A DNA stretch of 64,000 bases from Hydra vulgaris (taxonomy: Eukaryota > Cnidaria > Hydrozoa > Anthoathecata > Hydridae). This document shows, one piece after another, positions 53,478-64,000 of this stretch. Within the stretch, counting starts at the first letter, position 1, and every line of letters begins with the position of its first letter. Position numbers and translations under genes: made by a program. Location: assembly GCF_038396675.1 (NCBI RefSeq), contig NC_088924.1, positions 25,945,001 to 26,009,000 of the forward strand, read 5' to 3'. The notes under the pieces are model-generated. The model made no database searches and was not told where the DNA came from. It worked only from the letters and a program-made list of their open reading frames with translations.

Positions 53478-53832
53478 TTTATAATAGTTTATCTATCTGT
53501 ATTTAAAATTTATGGAAAAAAGAAAGATTTATTGACTAGGAAGACCCAATGGTATTGTTATGTTATTGCCTAGGAATATCATTCTGTAGTAAGACCCAAT
53601 AACCTTTTAACTTTTAAAGTTTGAGAAATTTCACTTTTCGCTCTCTTTGTCTTCTTTTGTGATCGCACTCTGTAGTAAGAATTTGATTTAATTCATATCT
53701 TGTTAGAGAATGCAACTTGATTCTGAGTTGAATTTTCAGCACTCTGTATTTGTTGGTGACCTAATTTGACAATACTTTATTATACATATTTTTAGTTTTA
53801 TTCTTAATATATTATATATAATTAGGGGTAGA

Positions 53833-53880
53833 TGAGGCTCCTTAGCCGTGGTGAATGTTTCCACAGCAAAAGGAGCCTCA
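53833..53880. repeat. Two-tier hairpin, possible tiny MITE
   Basis: TGAGGCTCCTT (53833-53843) pairs perfectly with AAGGAGCCTCA (53870-53880). Inside it GTGG pairs with CCAC. It lies between the transposase gene and the 3' end. Confidence 0.85.
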
Positions 53881-54474
53881 AGGTGAAAATCTGACCATGG
53901 ATAAGGAAAATCATGAAATCAAATCCCCACTATAATGCTTTGTGGTTATGTGATAACTATTACATTTTTATAAATTGTTTTAATTTTTGTGTGCATTCTA
54001 AAATGACATTTAATGCTGTTCAAAACTTTGTAGATTACTCATTTAAAGCAACTTTGTGGGCTGTCATCTTTGCATCTAGTGAGTTAATGTATAAACAAGT
54101 TAATGCAGAAACAGATGCAAATATAAGAAGATGGAAAACAAAGAAAACAAATTATCATGTTATCACATAGTACACAGATGTTATCACATAAGGTGAGTAC
54201 AGGTCTTTTTCTAATCACGCCCATCAGTTATTAACTTTATATAGATATAGATAAATCTATAGATAGATATTAGATATAGATATATATAGATAAAAAAATA
54301 TTTTTTTAAACTTGTATTTTTTATTATGTACTTCTTTTTTTTTTAATCATCTGTCGACTTTTTTGTTACATCTTTTTTTATTAAATACTTATTTACTTTT
54401 TTAGCAATCAGAGTATAAAATTAGAAGGCAAATGACTTTTATTTTTTTACACTGTATGTAGTATTGTTTTCTTA

Positions 54475-54690
54475 AAATTATTTAATGATTTAAATAAAAA
54501 AAAACAAATAACACACTAGAAAATCTTGTTGCCAAAAGTAGTTAGCAACTCTCAAAGTAAGATTTGTTTTAAAAGTTTGTGATTAGAGATAATTATTAAA
54601 TAATCATATTATTATTTAAGATTTTATTCGTTTCTTTTCAGCTAAATCTGATTCATTAGATAAAGTTTGATGCGTGCTCTTATAGAAGAA
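54475..54690. repeat. 3' subterminal segment duplicated at 47600-47830
   Basis: See 47600-48010. AAGCGTGCT also recurs three times at 54670-54770. Confidence 0.75.
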
Positions 54691-54998
54691 AATATCGACT
54701 GATTCGTTAGATTATGTTTGAAGCGTGCTTTTATGGGAGAATAGATATATAAGTTTGAAGCGTGCTCTTCGTAAGTTGCAGATCTACGACTTCGTACTTA
54801 TTACTTATTGGATATAAGGAGGATATTTTAACTAGGGTGCAGCTTTTATTACAAATCAAAAAATTTTATGTCAAGAACTAATATACTTACTAATAAAACC
54901 ATGTATTTTAATACGTATTAAATATTTCCTCGACGATGAGTTTTTTTTCTTTACACGAATCCAAACACTTATAATTGTAATTGTAAAGCATAATTATT

Positions 54999-55290
54999 GC
55001 TTAAATATTACGTGCCAAAATTAACATAAAAAGCACGTCTTTTGGACAGTTTATGGGGACCAAAAAGTCACCTAAATATCACGTGCCAAAAGTAACGTGA
55101 AAAACACGTCCATTAATCACATGAATTGGTCATTTCATGGGGACCAAAAAGTCACCTAAATATCACGTGCCAAAAGTAACGTGAAAAACACGTCCATAAA
55201 TCACGTGAATTGGTCATTTCATGAGGACCTAAAAGTCACCTTATTGTCACGTGCCAAAATAACGTGAAATTCACGTTTTTGTCACGTCGC
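54999..55290. repeat. 84-bp subterminal tandem repeats rich in ACGTG boxes
   Basis: Full units 55055-55138 and 55139-55222, with partial units on both sides. Each carries AAAGTCACCTAAATATCACG, TGCCAAAAGTAACGTG and ACACGTCC. Reiterated short boxes beside a terminus are typical transposase-binding arrays of large DNA transposons. Confidence 0.9.
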
Positions 55291-55303
55291 TGTGCCTACT
55301 GGG

Positions 55304-57699
55304 AAAGCAAAACAGTATTATAACGCTGCATAGAAATTACATAACATTGTTATATTAATTAAATAAAACACAAACTATCTAAAACTTAATTTCTGCGTAT
55401 TAAAGTCAATGATGGAAATCCTGATCTTCTTTAAAACTTGAGCGTCCTGCTGCCTTCCATCTTCCTTTAACTTGTTGTAGCATGCTATGAGTATTTGATC
55501 CAGAGTCTTTCCTGCGTTGTCTTAATGTGTGTGTGTATATATATATATATATACCACTCACTTTAAAAAAAAGTTTAATTATATTATATTTTGTTTACTT
55601 TCTTTATCAACTTTATCTTTTCCTATGTCTCCAGCTCTTTCAACAACCTGTCCCGATTGTTCATAAAAAGCACTTCCTCTTCCGACCAGACTCAATCCAG
55701 TGACGATTAAACCTCTTCAGTCAAACTCTGGCAACCTCTTGTCTTAGTCTGATGCCTTCTAACAACATGGTATTTAACTGAACAAACTTGGTCAGCTGGT
55801 CAACCTAACCTATGTCGTAAACTTGGAAAATGCATTTAATAATATTGTTCTTTATGGTACAAGACAATAAAGAGAAGGAAAAATACGCTTAACGTTTTAT
55901 GCACTTTTGTCTAGAGTTTTCCGCGTTTTAGTGTAAAAAAATAATATTTTTTTGGGGTAATTTAAAAGTAGAAAACACTTTCAAAGACCCATTGAAAGTA
56001 CAATTTTCCAACTGAAAACGGCATTTTATAAAAGTTATTATAAAATTTGAACTTTCTATAAAAGTTATTTAGCCAAATTAAAAGTTACCTGCTAGATGAT
56101 GTAGTTTCTCACTTTCAAAAATCATATATCATTTTTTCCTATAAATTCTTTTCACAAAACTCAAATCTTCTTTTTACATAAAACTCTTTGCATAAAGACA
56201 AATAGTAACTCTTCTTCCATAAATCATCTTTTTACACTTATTCACATAAATTTAATACAAAGCAATAATCCAGAAAAAACTTACATTAAAAAAACGCTTT
56301 AACGTAATAAAAATAATATACTAATAAAAAAGTGTTCAACGAAAACCGCATAGTCGGCGTTGGACGATTACAAATCTAAAACCGTTTTTTCTGGGTCTTC
56401 TTCAGTTTTTTTATGGCAAAATGTATGATTGGATATCATTTATTAAAAAAAAACTTTGCACCTACTGCGCTCAGCTGAGCTTAAAATATTTGGTCCTAAA
56501 CTTTTATGTATACGCAATTCACATGCGCGGCCTAACGTTTTTCTGATCGCGTGAAGGTAAGTGTTGAAAAGAAGGTTGCACATATAAAGGGGCTTAATTG
56601 AAAAAGATTTTTAAAAAAATGTAAGCGTAAAAAAAAAAAAATTCATATTTCTTCTTAATTTAATATGCGATGTCTATAAACTAATATGTCGTTAAAAACA
56701 TTGTTCTAAGTGCTAGCCTTATGTTTCTTTTTTATATAATTTTTCCTGTTTGACCAATATTTGAAAACTATTGTAAGGAAAAATTGTATTAATTTTGGAG
56801 TGCTGGGGGTCTCTAGATTACATTTATAAAAATAAATTACGCCAATATCGTGGTTGAACTTGAGAGGTTTTGCTCGACAGTGGCCCATTGTGAAGTATTA
56901 AGAAACTAGTAGAGTTATTATTAGGTTTCTTTTATAGCTTTTTTCCCCCCCCCCCCTCCCCTCAAAAAAAAAAGAAGGTTCTTCAAAAGATCTCAATAAC
57001 TTTTTGCAAAACACAACGTAAAGATTAGTATTGTTCTTTATAAAAAGTTGATTAATTTATTTAAAATGTATAAGCAACATGTAAACATTTAAATTTGTTT
57101 TAAATATTTATTAAATGTTTACATAAAAGTCAGGTAAGTCAAGAGAGCATTTATATTAATAATAAACTTTATCTTGTTTTATTAATCCTCAAGTGAATCA
57201 GATTATCAAAATTTGATTTATGCATCCATGATTCTGTTGAATTAATAATGCTCAATTTGTTTTCAATTCCACATTATACTTACCAATCCAGATTATACTT
57301 TAGATTATTACAATTATAACATTTAATTTATTACAATTAAAATATTTAAACAGATTATGACAACTCCACATTATATTTACTAATCTAGAGAACTAGAGAA
57401 TGCGGTTTTACATTCTTTATTTTGATTATACTAGAGAATGATTAATTATAATGATTAATTAAATTGAATTATAATTAATAATTTGATTATACTAGAGAAT
57501 TATATTGTTTATACGAGAGAATGTGATTATACAATTTTTTGTGGAAGGGTCATATAATGAAATTAAAAACGCAACATTATTTTATGGGTTTTTAAATTTA
57601 TCAAGTGTTTTAAGTTTTTATAATGGTACTATACAACCAATTGTCCGATGCATTTAATTCCTAATGTATATGTTGTTCGAATAATCCAAAATTTAATTT
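55304..57699. other. AT-rich non-coding stretch
   Basis: No recognised gene. AATTTCTGCGTATTAAAG occurs near 55388 and 57692. A C-rich run (CCCCCCCCCCCC) lies at 56946. A 60-codon minus frame at 56706-56888 has no placeable motif. Confidence 0.45.
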
Positions 57700-58365
57700 C
57701 TGCGTATTAAAGACTGTAAAATGGTTACCTAAAGGCAGTTAGAAGAGTTAACAAACAGAATATTTGATTTAGACAGGAGGGATACCGATCACTTGGTCAG
57801 AAATAAAAAAGCTAGGAAAGGAAAATGAATTATGATCTGAAAGAGTTAGAACTTTGGAAAACCAGAAAAACATGTTGGGTAGGAGCAAGTTATTTGATAA
57901 AAAGGGTACAAAATTAAATGATGAAATCAATGTTATCAGCTATGTTCAAATGAAACGAAAGAGAAAGAAAAATGGTAGAATAATTTTATTATTTTTGGGC
58001 TAACTGCATCCACAAAAGCAGATCCTAAAATAGAAAAAGAAAAAAAGAAAGTTGCAAGAAATAAGATAATAAATAAACTTAATGTGAATGTTACCACAGA
58101 AAATGGTTCAAAATTGAAGCCTATTAAGGGTGGTAATGCTACATTTATAGTAGTAATAAAGAACTTATTCATTGCAAGTAAAAATATGGCTTCGCGTGAT
58201 GAATGTGACAGTATATTAAAGGATTCAGATAATACTACTGATAGTGTCCTCAAAAACAATGGGCCTAATGTAAATTATATTTCTGTCTTTAATGATAGTG
58301 CAGAGATATGTAACCTAGTAGAAATTACTTGTAAAAGTGATGTAATTACTTCTAAAAGTGTGTAA
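57700..58365 (+). pseudogene. Possible LINE ORF1-like fragment
   Basis: Frames give LEELTNRIFDLDRRDT-like and RVRTLENQKNMLG-like coil segments. Then a continuous frame (about 57980-58365) starts NFIIFGLTAST, runs through a charged KIEKEKKKVARNKIINKL and TFIVVIKNLFIASKNMA. A coil followed by an N-x-I-I-F-G-L block is how ORF1 proteins of several LINEs look. No zinc knuckle is seen and similarity is weak, so a different origin is possible. Confidence 0.3.
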
Positions 58366-58415
58366 CCTAGTAGAAATTACTTGTAAAAGTGATGTAATTA
58401 CTTCTAAAAGTGTGA
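58308..58415. repeat. 54-bp tandem duplication
   Basis: Two copies of a unit with TGTAACCTAGTAGAAATTAC; AGTGATGTAATTACTTCT is in both. Confidence 0.95.
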
Positions 58416-60017
58416 AATTGTTCCAGGTTCACGAACAGATAAATTTTCAGAACAACTGCCTGATTTAACACCAGAACTTATATCCAACAAAAACTGCTGA
58501 CCTTTGCCTAAAATTTTACGGTCAATTTCTGAAATTTCACAATCGATACTGACAAATTTTACTATTGGTAATTTCTCACACTTATTAAGCTGTGCGCCAA
58601 TCGGACCGTTAAACGATTTTGGACCTGTCGTTTCTCCGTTTAACGTTTGAAATAAATGCTGAAATGACAATTTGTTGAAGTGTAAAAGGCAATTTTCCCA
58701 CAACAGTGGTCTTTTTACAAATTTTTAAATTGTGGGAATAACACCGGATTTCCATCCCGTGTTAGTAACAGTGCCATCGCATCCGATTATGTCCAGTTGA
58801 TGAAATGAAAATCCAGCTTCATTCAAATATGAAATAATGCTACTGGGAATGTTTTCAGCAGACCCAGAAGTTGGTGAAACGGAATCAACGTACACGGAAC
58901 CTGGTTCTTGTAAAAATAAGTAATGTTCCGCTTTTATGACGCGTCGAAACCGTTTTAACCACTAGTTCTCAACAACTAGAGTTTTGTCCTTCCTCTCATC
59001 AAAATACAGAGCTTTAAGAGGGCTATATTTTTTCTTGCTCTGCATATGAAGTTCTAAACGGTTATCCAATTTTGCTCTTCCAATTTTATTTTTTTCAACA
59101 ACAAGACTGTGATGATAATTGGTTACGATAGCAAAATCTTGCAAAATATTTGAGGCAATAGCTGCCGTCGCTCTGTCTGATAATCCATATCAATCGCTAG
59201 TCGGAGCAGTATTTTTCATTGTAATGCGCATCTGCCATGATGGCTTAGTTAGCTTAAATTCTTCTATTTCTTCATCAATGACTTCTTCAATGGCTACGGA
59301 GGCATCACTATCGAACTCTTTTAGCTTTAGTGTTTCATCTAAATGGTTTCAGCATAAATGTTACGATAATAGATTATTAGCGGGCAGATACTTTTAAGTT
59401 CAGCTAATTTCCTATCGTGTCTTTCCGTAATTTTTTTTGTTTCTTTTACTTCAACACTTCCAATTTTACCAATACCATGCATTCTTTGGAAAGTACGAAT
59501 GTTTTAGTTCAATGATGGGGATTGTTTTTTTCTTTTTCACACTTACAAATAATTGAATCAGAACACTCGCATTCACAAATTTCAGTGACCATTTTACATT
59601 TGCAGTCTAATGTTATTTTACACTAACACGCCGAAACATCAAACAATAACAATGTTGTTTTTTTTTAATCTATAACTCTCTTTATAAACTTTCCTTTTCT
59701 TTATCATGCTTGAAGGGTTTCATAAGATTGCAATAACTGTCATGGTATCGATTTATTAATTGGACAACTCTGTAAATCGTTACTGTGGGTATTGAAGCTT
59801 TATCAAACACTGACTTAACTTGTTGTGCGACACAATTTGAAACATAAGAAAACTTAACTGGCTTGTTGTTTGATTTCAAGGCTAGTTTGTAATTTTCATT
59901 AAAACAACATTTGAGAACTTCTTCATAAGTTGGAAGTTTATTTATAGGTAATTCTATTGGATGACCGAAAATAGGGCAGTTAAATTCGCCACGAGTAATT
60001 TTTTTAAAAATAGCCAT
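58404..60017 (-). pseudogene. Unclassified transposon protein with a CDGT core
   Basis: From ATG at 60017 the frame is open for 111 codons (KLPTYEEVLKCCFNENYKLA, VKSVFDKASIPTVTIYRVVQ). After frameshifts it shows a Cys patch (CKCKMVTEICECECSDSIIC), EEVIDEEIEEF, YGLSDRATAAIASNILQDFA, SPLKALYFDERKDKTLVVEN, EPGSVYVDSVSPTSGSAENI, FHQLDIIGCDGTVTNTGWKS, and a last 99-codon open frame (58703-58404) with LHFNKLSFQHLFQTLNGETT and GPKSFNGPIG. The order matches a family I recall as highly repeated in Hydra, Daphnia and aphids. Conserved acidic blocks (YFDERKD, GCDGT) are suggestive of an RNase H-like transposase, which is inference. About five frame changes and the missing C-terminus make it inactive. 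Confidence 0.65.
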
Positions 60018-60312
60018 GACAGATTGGTTAATATTATCAAATAATCAAAATAAAATTATATCAAAACAAGTTGTTGGGTCGAGAAACACACCAGTTTTGC
60101 AGCGCATTTTGGGAATACTCTAATGCGAACTTTATAACAAAAATGATAAAAAGCGAGTATTTATTCAAATATTTATGTACAATGCGCTAGTTCCAGACAT
60201 AAAATATTTGTATTGTTTTTTTTTTTGCATTTTCCTTAGATACTTTTGAGGCATGTTTTTCGCGGTATAGCGAATCAAAAATCACAAGAAAAACATTTTC
60301 GGCCCACCCTAG
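58404..60312 (-). mobile_element. Truncated DNA transposon of unclassified family
   Basis: The 5' end on the minus strand is CTAGGGTGGGCCGAAAATGT, starting at 60312 next to TATATA; it looks like a TIR. The gene below follows. The element stops at the 54-bp tandem duplication at 58404 with no right terminus. Confidence 0.6.
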
Positions 60313-60894
60313 TATATATAATATACTTTACTCAATGTTTTGTATTAAATATTACATAAAATCTTATTTTAATCTTATTTAGAACAATACAAAAACCTTC
60401 TTACAAATTATTGATCCCTTAACAAACTATTAGTTCAAAGTTGTGTGTATGTATTAACATCGTACCTTGTGTGTGTACTATGTTGTTTATAAATCTTAAA
60501 ATTATTCAAAATCATGATTTGTTGTATCTATGTCGTTAATAACGAATAAGCAATAGATAGGTAAGGTAACAAATGCTTTTAAACATGTTTATCGCATGTA
60601 ACAATGACTAACGTGACGGTTATATGTTAATAACGTCACAGTTTTTACGATACGAACTACATTAATGGCACATTTATTTAAAATATTTATAACTCATATT
60701 AGTAAAGGTGACACATTCAATTGAGCATGATTATGAAGATGACAAAATCAACTAACATTAGTAATATTTATAGATTACATAAGTTATATCTATGATTTAT
60801 GGCAGTTTAATATTTAAATGATATGCATTTAATAAAACATTTTACTTCAAATATGATAATTTAGGCTTGAAAACTTAAAATAGATTGGTTCAAG

Positions 60895-60978
60895 ATCTAG
60901 ATGCAACGCAAGTAGTGCACAAAAGCTGGAAGAAAGATCTACATGCAACGCAGGTGGTGCACAAAAGCTGGAATAAAG
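60895..60978. repeat. 42-bp tandem duplication
   Basis: Two copies of ATGCAACGCAAGTAGTGCAC plus AAAAGCTGGAA, with three substitutions. Confidence 0.93.
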
Positions 60979-61292
60979 GAAAATGTCGATCTTGATAGTC
61001 TATCTTTCCATCATAATAATTTTTAATCTAAATCGTTAAACTAGTCAAAAATTTTACTAGTTTAGAAATGAAATTTAATCATTATAAAATTGAAGATTTG
61101 TTATTATTAATTAGATCATAATTTGTCATTTTAATATTATTATAAAGATAAATATATTTAAAAACTCAAAAAAAAAAAAAAGAAACTTTTTTTCCTCCTC
61201 TTAAAGAATTTTCAAATCTTACTTCAAATCATAATTTTGACAATGTTACTTTTAATATCATGCCCCTACATTCTAAAACCGAGCCCTATGCT

Positions 61293-61319
61293 GGGCCCGT
61301 CTGCGGGCCCTTTTTTTTT
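61293..61319. repeat. GC hairpin followed by a T run
   Basis: GGGCCCG and CGGGCCC around TCTG, then nine T. It stands out in DNA that is otherwise AT-rich and may be the decayed terminus of hAT-3. Confidence 0.8.
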
Positions 61320-61689
61320 GCGGGAAAATTTTTCAAATATATTTTTTATTCGCAAGATATTTTTGTGAAGAAAAATATTTTTCTTTAACTGATAAAATGA
61401 AGAAGTTATTAATTAACTGCTGTAATTAAAAAAATTAAAATGACCTGATTACTTTCAACCAAATAAGACAGTTTTTTAATTGGTACAAATTTGTATTTGT
61501 CAAAAAAGTTTTTTATCGACAGATCGTTTAAAAACATTTTAAGAAAGAAATTATATTGACAGTGCACTTGGACTGTTTGTTCCATTAGAACTAAAAACCA
61601 AAAATTAGGATGTATAAAAATACTGTCTTAATGACAGTAAAAGACACTTAAAGACTGTCTTAATAATAAGATGAATTTAAAAAAAAGTT

Positions 61690-63250
61690 TTCAAGATTTA
61701 TTTGAATGAGGAATACATTTATTTGGTAATATAATTACCTTGGTTATTTTGGTCGAATGACTTGAATTCTTTCACTTCACCTTGCTTCTGAAAGACTTTG
61801 AAGAGATAATTGTATTTTTTTTTCAACACATCCTATTGAGAAGGACTTTGAGACAACAAGCAGTAGAAGCTGTCTATGCTTCCAAAAAAGGTTATTACAT
61901 CAGGATTTAATTTTGCTGCGTTGACTCCAACTTGCTTTAATGAATGGGTTCCACATGGAGAAAATAAGGCAGATTGGTTTTTTTATTAAGATACAATGCT
62001 TAACACCATTTTTTTTATCTCACATATTTGAATCATTGCCATAACCTTGTGAACGACAATCTTAAAGTAATATGTTGTGTCTTTCTAGAGTTGTAAGTAT
62101 TTCTTCTGTTATTTTTGCTCTTGTTTTCCCGTTAAAGTTCATAAACTCTATGAAACGCTCGTTTACTTTAAGTACCTTAGTGTCCGTATTTTGAGATATA
62201 CCTTAAAATAAGAACAGTTTGTTCAATGCGTGAAATAATCTGAGTTGCATCTATCAATCCATAAAAGATTGTATCTTTTCTTTGATCTAAAATAGTTTGT
62301 AGAACTTTGTCTAAACATAACTTGATGAATTTATTTTGAGAGTACCAAGACAAATAAGGTGGTTTTCCCTTCATACATTTAGTTTCTAACGGACTTTGTT
62401 GTACTTTGGCAAGATGTTGCTGTATCACTTAATCATAAATTGCCATTATGAGCATCCCCAATTGTTGTTTTCTCTCCTTAAAATGCTAAACTTCTAGATG
62501 ATAAAAATAATGTGACATCTATAATCCGTTTCAGGATTGTTTTCCACTTATTTTTCTCGCACTGTGTTTGGAGCTGTAATTGTTTGTCTATTCTATTTCC
62601 TTTTATTGACTCCAAAAGGACTTCCCAAGACAAATATTGTTTTCGATGTTCAGCACTAGTTTCAGTATTGGGCAAAATATTATACAACTTTGTCCATGGT
62701 CTCATTTTAGGGGAAAATCCTTGACGGGCTAAACTGCTCAAAATGTAGTTAGTTTAATTACCAAAAATACGTCATGGTAGGCAATAAAGTTTTTCTTTTG
62801 TTAAACTCTCCTTGGTAATTTTTCAAATATCTGGTTAACCTCCCTAAAGCTGTAAGATGTTAATATACATTGACGCTGAAATCGATTTGGGCCATGTTAC
62901 AGGGTCAGTGTTTTTGGTTGTATTAGAATCAAAAGTATCATCTGTATTTAATTCATTTTTGCCACACTATCATTAGACTTATCTCTTGTGTCTTGTCTAT
63001 AAGAAGCAGTGAATCCATACGCATTTCCTGTGTCTAATTTTTTATCTATTGAATCTATTTCAAAATGACCTTCAGCTCTCATATCAATGCTGCAGTCATG
63101 CTCTCTGCAATCCTCAATACTACCATTAGAAATTTGGCTATTGATTGACTGCCACGAGATTCTTTTGATCTTATCTCATTTTTAAGTTTTCTCTTTTGAG
63201 CTCCAGATTTATGTTTGTAGTTGAGTTTGACATGGTGTTTGAATAACTTA
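61690..63250 (-). pseudogene. hAT-3: ZMYM1/Tip100-type hAT transposase, N-terminal two thirds
   Basis: On the minus strand the gene begins near 63243 with the basic motif HKSGAQKRKLKNEIRSKESR, parallel to SGAEKRK in hAT-1. After a decayed TTF finger region it reads AEHRKQYLSWEVLLESIKGN and NKWKTILKRIIDVTLFLSSR (62741-62478), then QQHLAKVQQSPLETK, FIKLCLDKVLQTILDQ and GLIDATQIISRIEQTVLILR (62428-62177), the start of the DUF4371 core. Further pieces (GKTRAKITEEILTTLERHNI, then CRSQGYGND) extend to about 62000. The catalytic C-terminal half and dimerisation motif are not readable. Stops and frameshifts are frequent. Confidence 0.75.
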
Positions 63251-63369
63251 ACAATCTAAACAAAAAATTTTCCTTCCGAGACATTTAAATCCTGAACAAC
63301 AAGTGTATCTTTTAAGGAAGTAAATATATAGTTTTGGAACATCAGAACTATTATATTTTTACATGATTT

Positions 63370-63881
63370 CAGTGACGGATCCAGGAATTTTTGGTAATTG
63401 ACATAGTTAACTTTCAGACATGGAGCAAACTTCAAACATTTGTGTGTTTATACTTATGTCAAATAATGAGGCTGTGCGAAACATTACAATGATTGAGAGC
63501 TGGAAACGAAAAAATTTTATGACTTCATCCCTCTCAAACTTCCCCTTCCTTCTCCCCGCCACCCTAAACATGAGAAGTAACAAGTTAATACAAAAATTTT
63601 TGTATTGTTCTTAATTAGATTTATATACATCGATAAATTTTTTTGATGTAAATCCATATATACTAAGTTTCATAGAATTATCTCTCAGCGTACGAAAATC
63701 ATGACCATATAAAGTTTAAATCCCCCTCAATTTCAGGGGATTACAAAATTTATATTATCATAATTTTTGCACAGCCTCATTGTTATACCTATGTCAGTAT
63801 AAACGTACAAATGTTTGGAGTTTGCTCCATGTCTGGAAGTTATTTATCTCAATCACCTAAAAATCCTGGATCCGTCGCTGA
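63370..63881. mobile_element. hAT-type foldback element with long TIRs
   Basis: The left end CAGTGACGGATCCAGGAATT and right end (reverse complement CAGCGACGGATCCAGGATTT) start TIRs of about 130 bp. Both arms contain CAGACATGGAGCAAACT and AATGAGGCTGTGC. Flanks CATGATTT and AATGATAT agree at six of eight positions, like a worn 8-bp duplication. The 64-codon frame at 63420-63614 is TIR sequence, not a gene. Confidence 0.9.
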
Positions 63882-63984
63882 ATGATATATATGTCTAAAC
63901 TCAATTAATTTAAGAATAAATTATTTTTCCTTTTTAGTTTACTGATTTAATAAAAAAGTTCAAATAATGATTAACATTATAGAT
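63882..63984. other. Spacer
   Basis: AT-rich, nothing recognised. Confidence 0.5.
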
Positions 63985-64000
63985 CAGGAGCGGATCCAGG
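63985..64000. mobile_element. Start of another hAT-type terminus
   Basis: CAGGAGCGGATCCAGG resembles the TIR at 63370 and runs off the window. Confidence 0.5.

Larger units (their letters stand above)
60313..61689. other. AT-rich non-coding stretch
   Basis: No gene recognised; contains the duplication and GC hairpin listed separately. Confidence 0.45.

Noticed and set aside
63420-63614. 64-codon frame starting at ATG
   Set aside because: It lies within the TIR of the foldback element and has no protein similarity.

Overview
The window is 64 kb of very AT-rich eukaryotic DNA in which every recognisable coding stretch is a transposable element or its relic. The AT bias, long (TA)n arrays, short GT-AG introns inside transposase genes, and the mix of Penelope-like elements, CR1/jockey-type LINEs, ZMYM1/Tip100-type hATs, pogo, Tc1 and maT-like mariners suggest a cnidarian, most likely Hydra. 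That is an inference from element content; no host gene, tRNA or rRNA was found to anchor it.

Layout. 1-1.1 kb: end of a Penelope-like element (PLE) with a GIY-YIG domain, a 30-bp inverted repeat and a hammerhead ribozyme motif. 1.77-3.8 kb: deleted hAT copy, followed by a G-rich-TIR MITE (3.8-4.36 kb). 4.4-7.5 kb: a 5'-truncated LINE with a long intact ORF, the best preserved gene here. 7.9-8.8 kb: Tc1 pseudogene. 8.85-11.0 kb: second PLE. 11.13-15.96 kb: pogo-like element carrying a second, nested DNA transposon of unclassified type with about 180-bp TIRs. 16.08-17.37 kb: complete DD37D (maT-like) mariner with one nonsense codon. 18.4-20.66 kb: PLE and LINE relics. 20.66-21.72 kb: TIR element bounded by TA. 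22-32 kb: mostly non-coding AT-rich DNA with microsatellites and tandem repeats. 32.3-33.8 kb: second hAT relic. 34-38.6 kb: LINE scraps, a possible TATA promoter and a LINE 3' tail. 38.7-38.85 kb: a perfect 73-bp-arm palindrome whose two arms each encode a hammerhead ribozyme. 39-43.15 kb: hAT MITE, two LINE relics and a Tc1 element with both TIRs. 43.7-44.9 kb: relic of an unclassified multicopy family. 45.5-55.3 kb: a region bounded by matching inverted termini, made of two related copies of a large element with an intron-containing hAT-like transposase. 58.4-60.3 kb: relic of another unclassified DNA transposon. 61.7-63.25 kb: third hAT relic. 63.4-64 kb: long-TIR hAT-type foldback element and the start of another.

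The genes form no pathway; they are layered insertions. The strongest new signal is the pair of loci with 42-nt hammerhead ribozymes (1069-1110 and 38737-38822). They share a 3-bp stem III with a 3-nt loop and a U-U pair at the base of stem II, and one locus exists as two ribozymes on opposite strands of a perfect palindrome.
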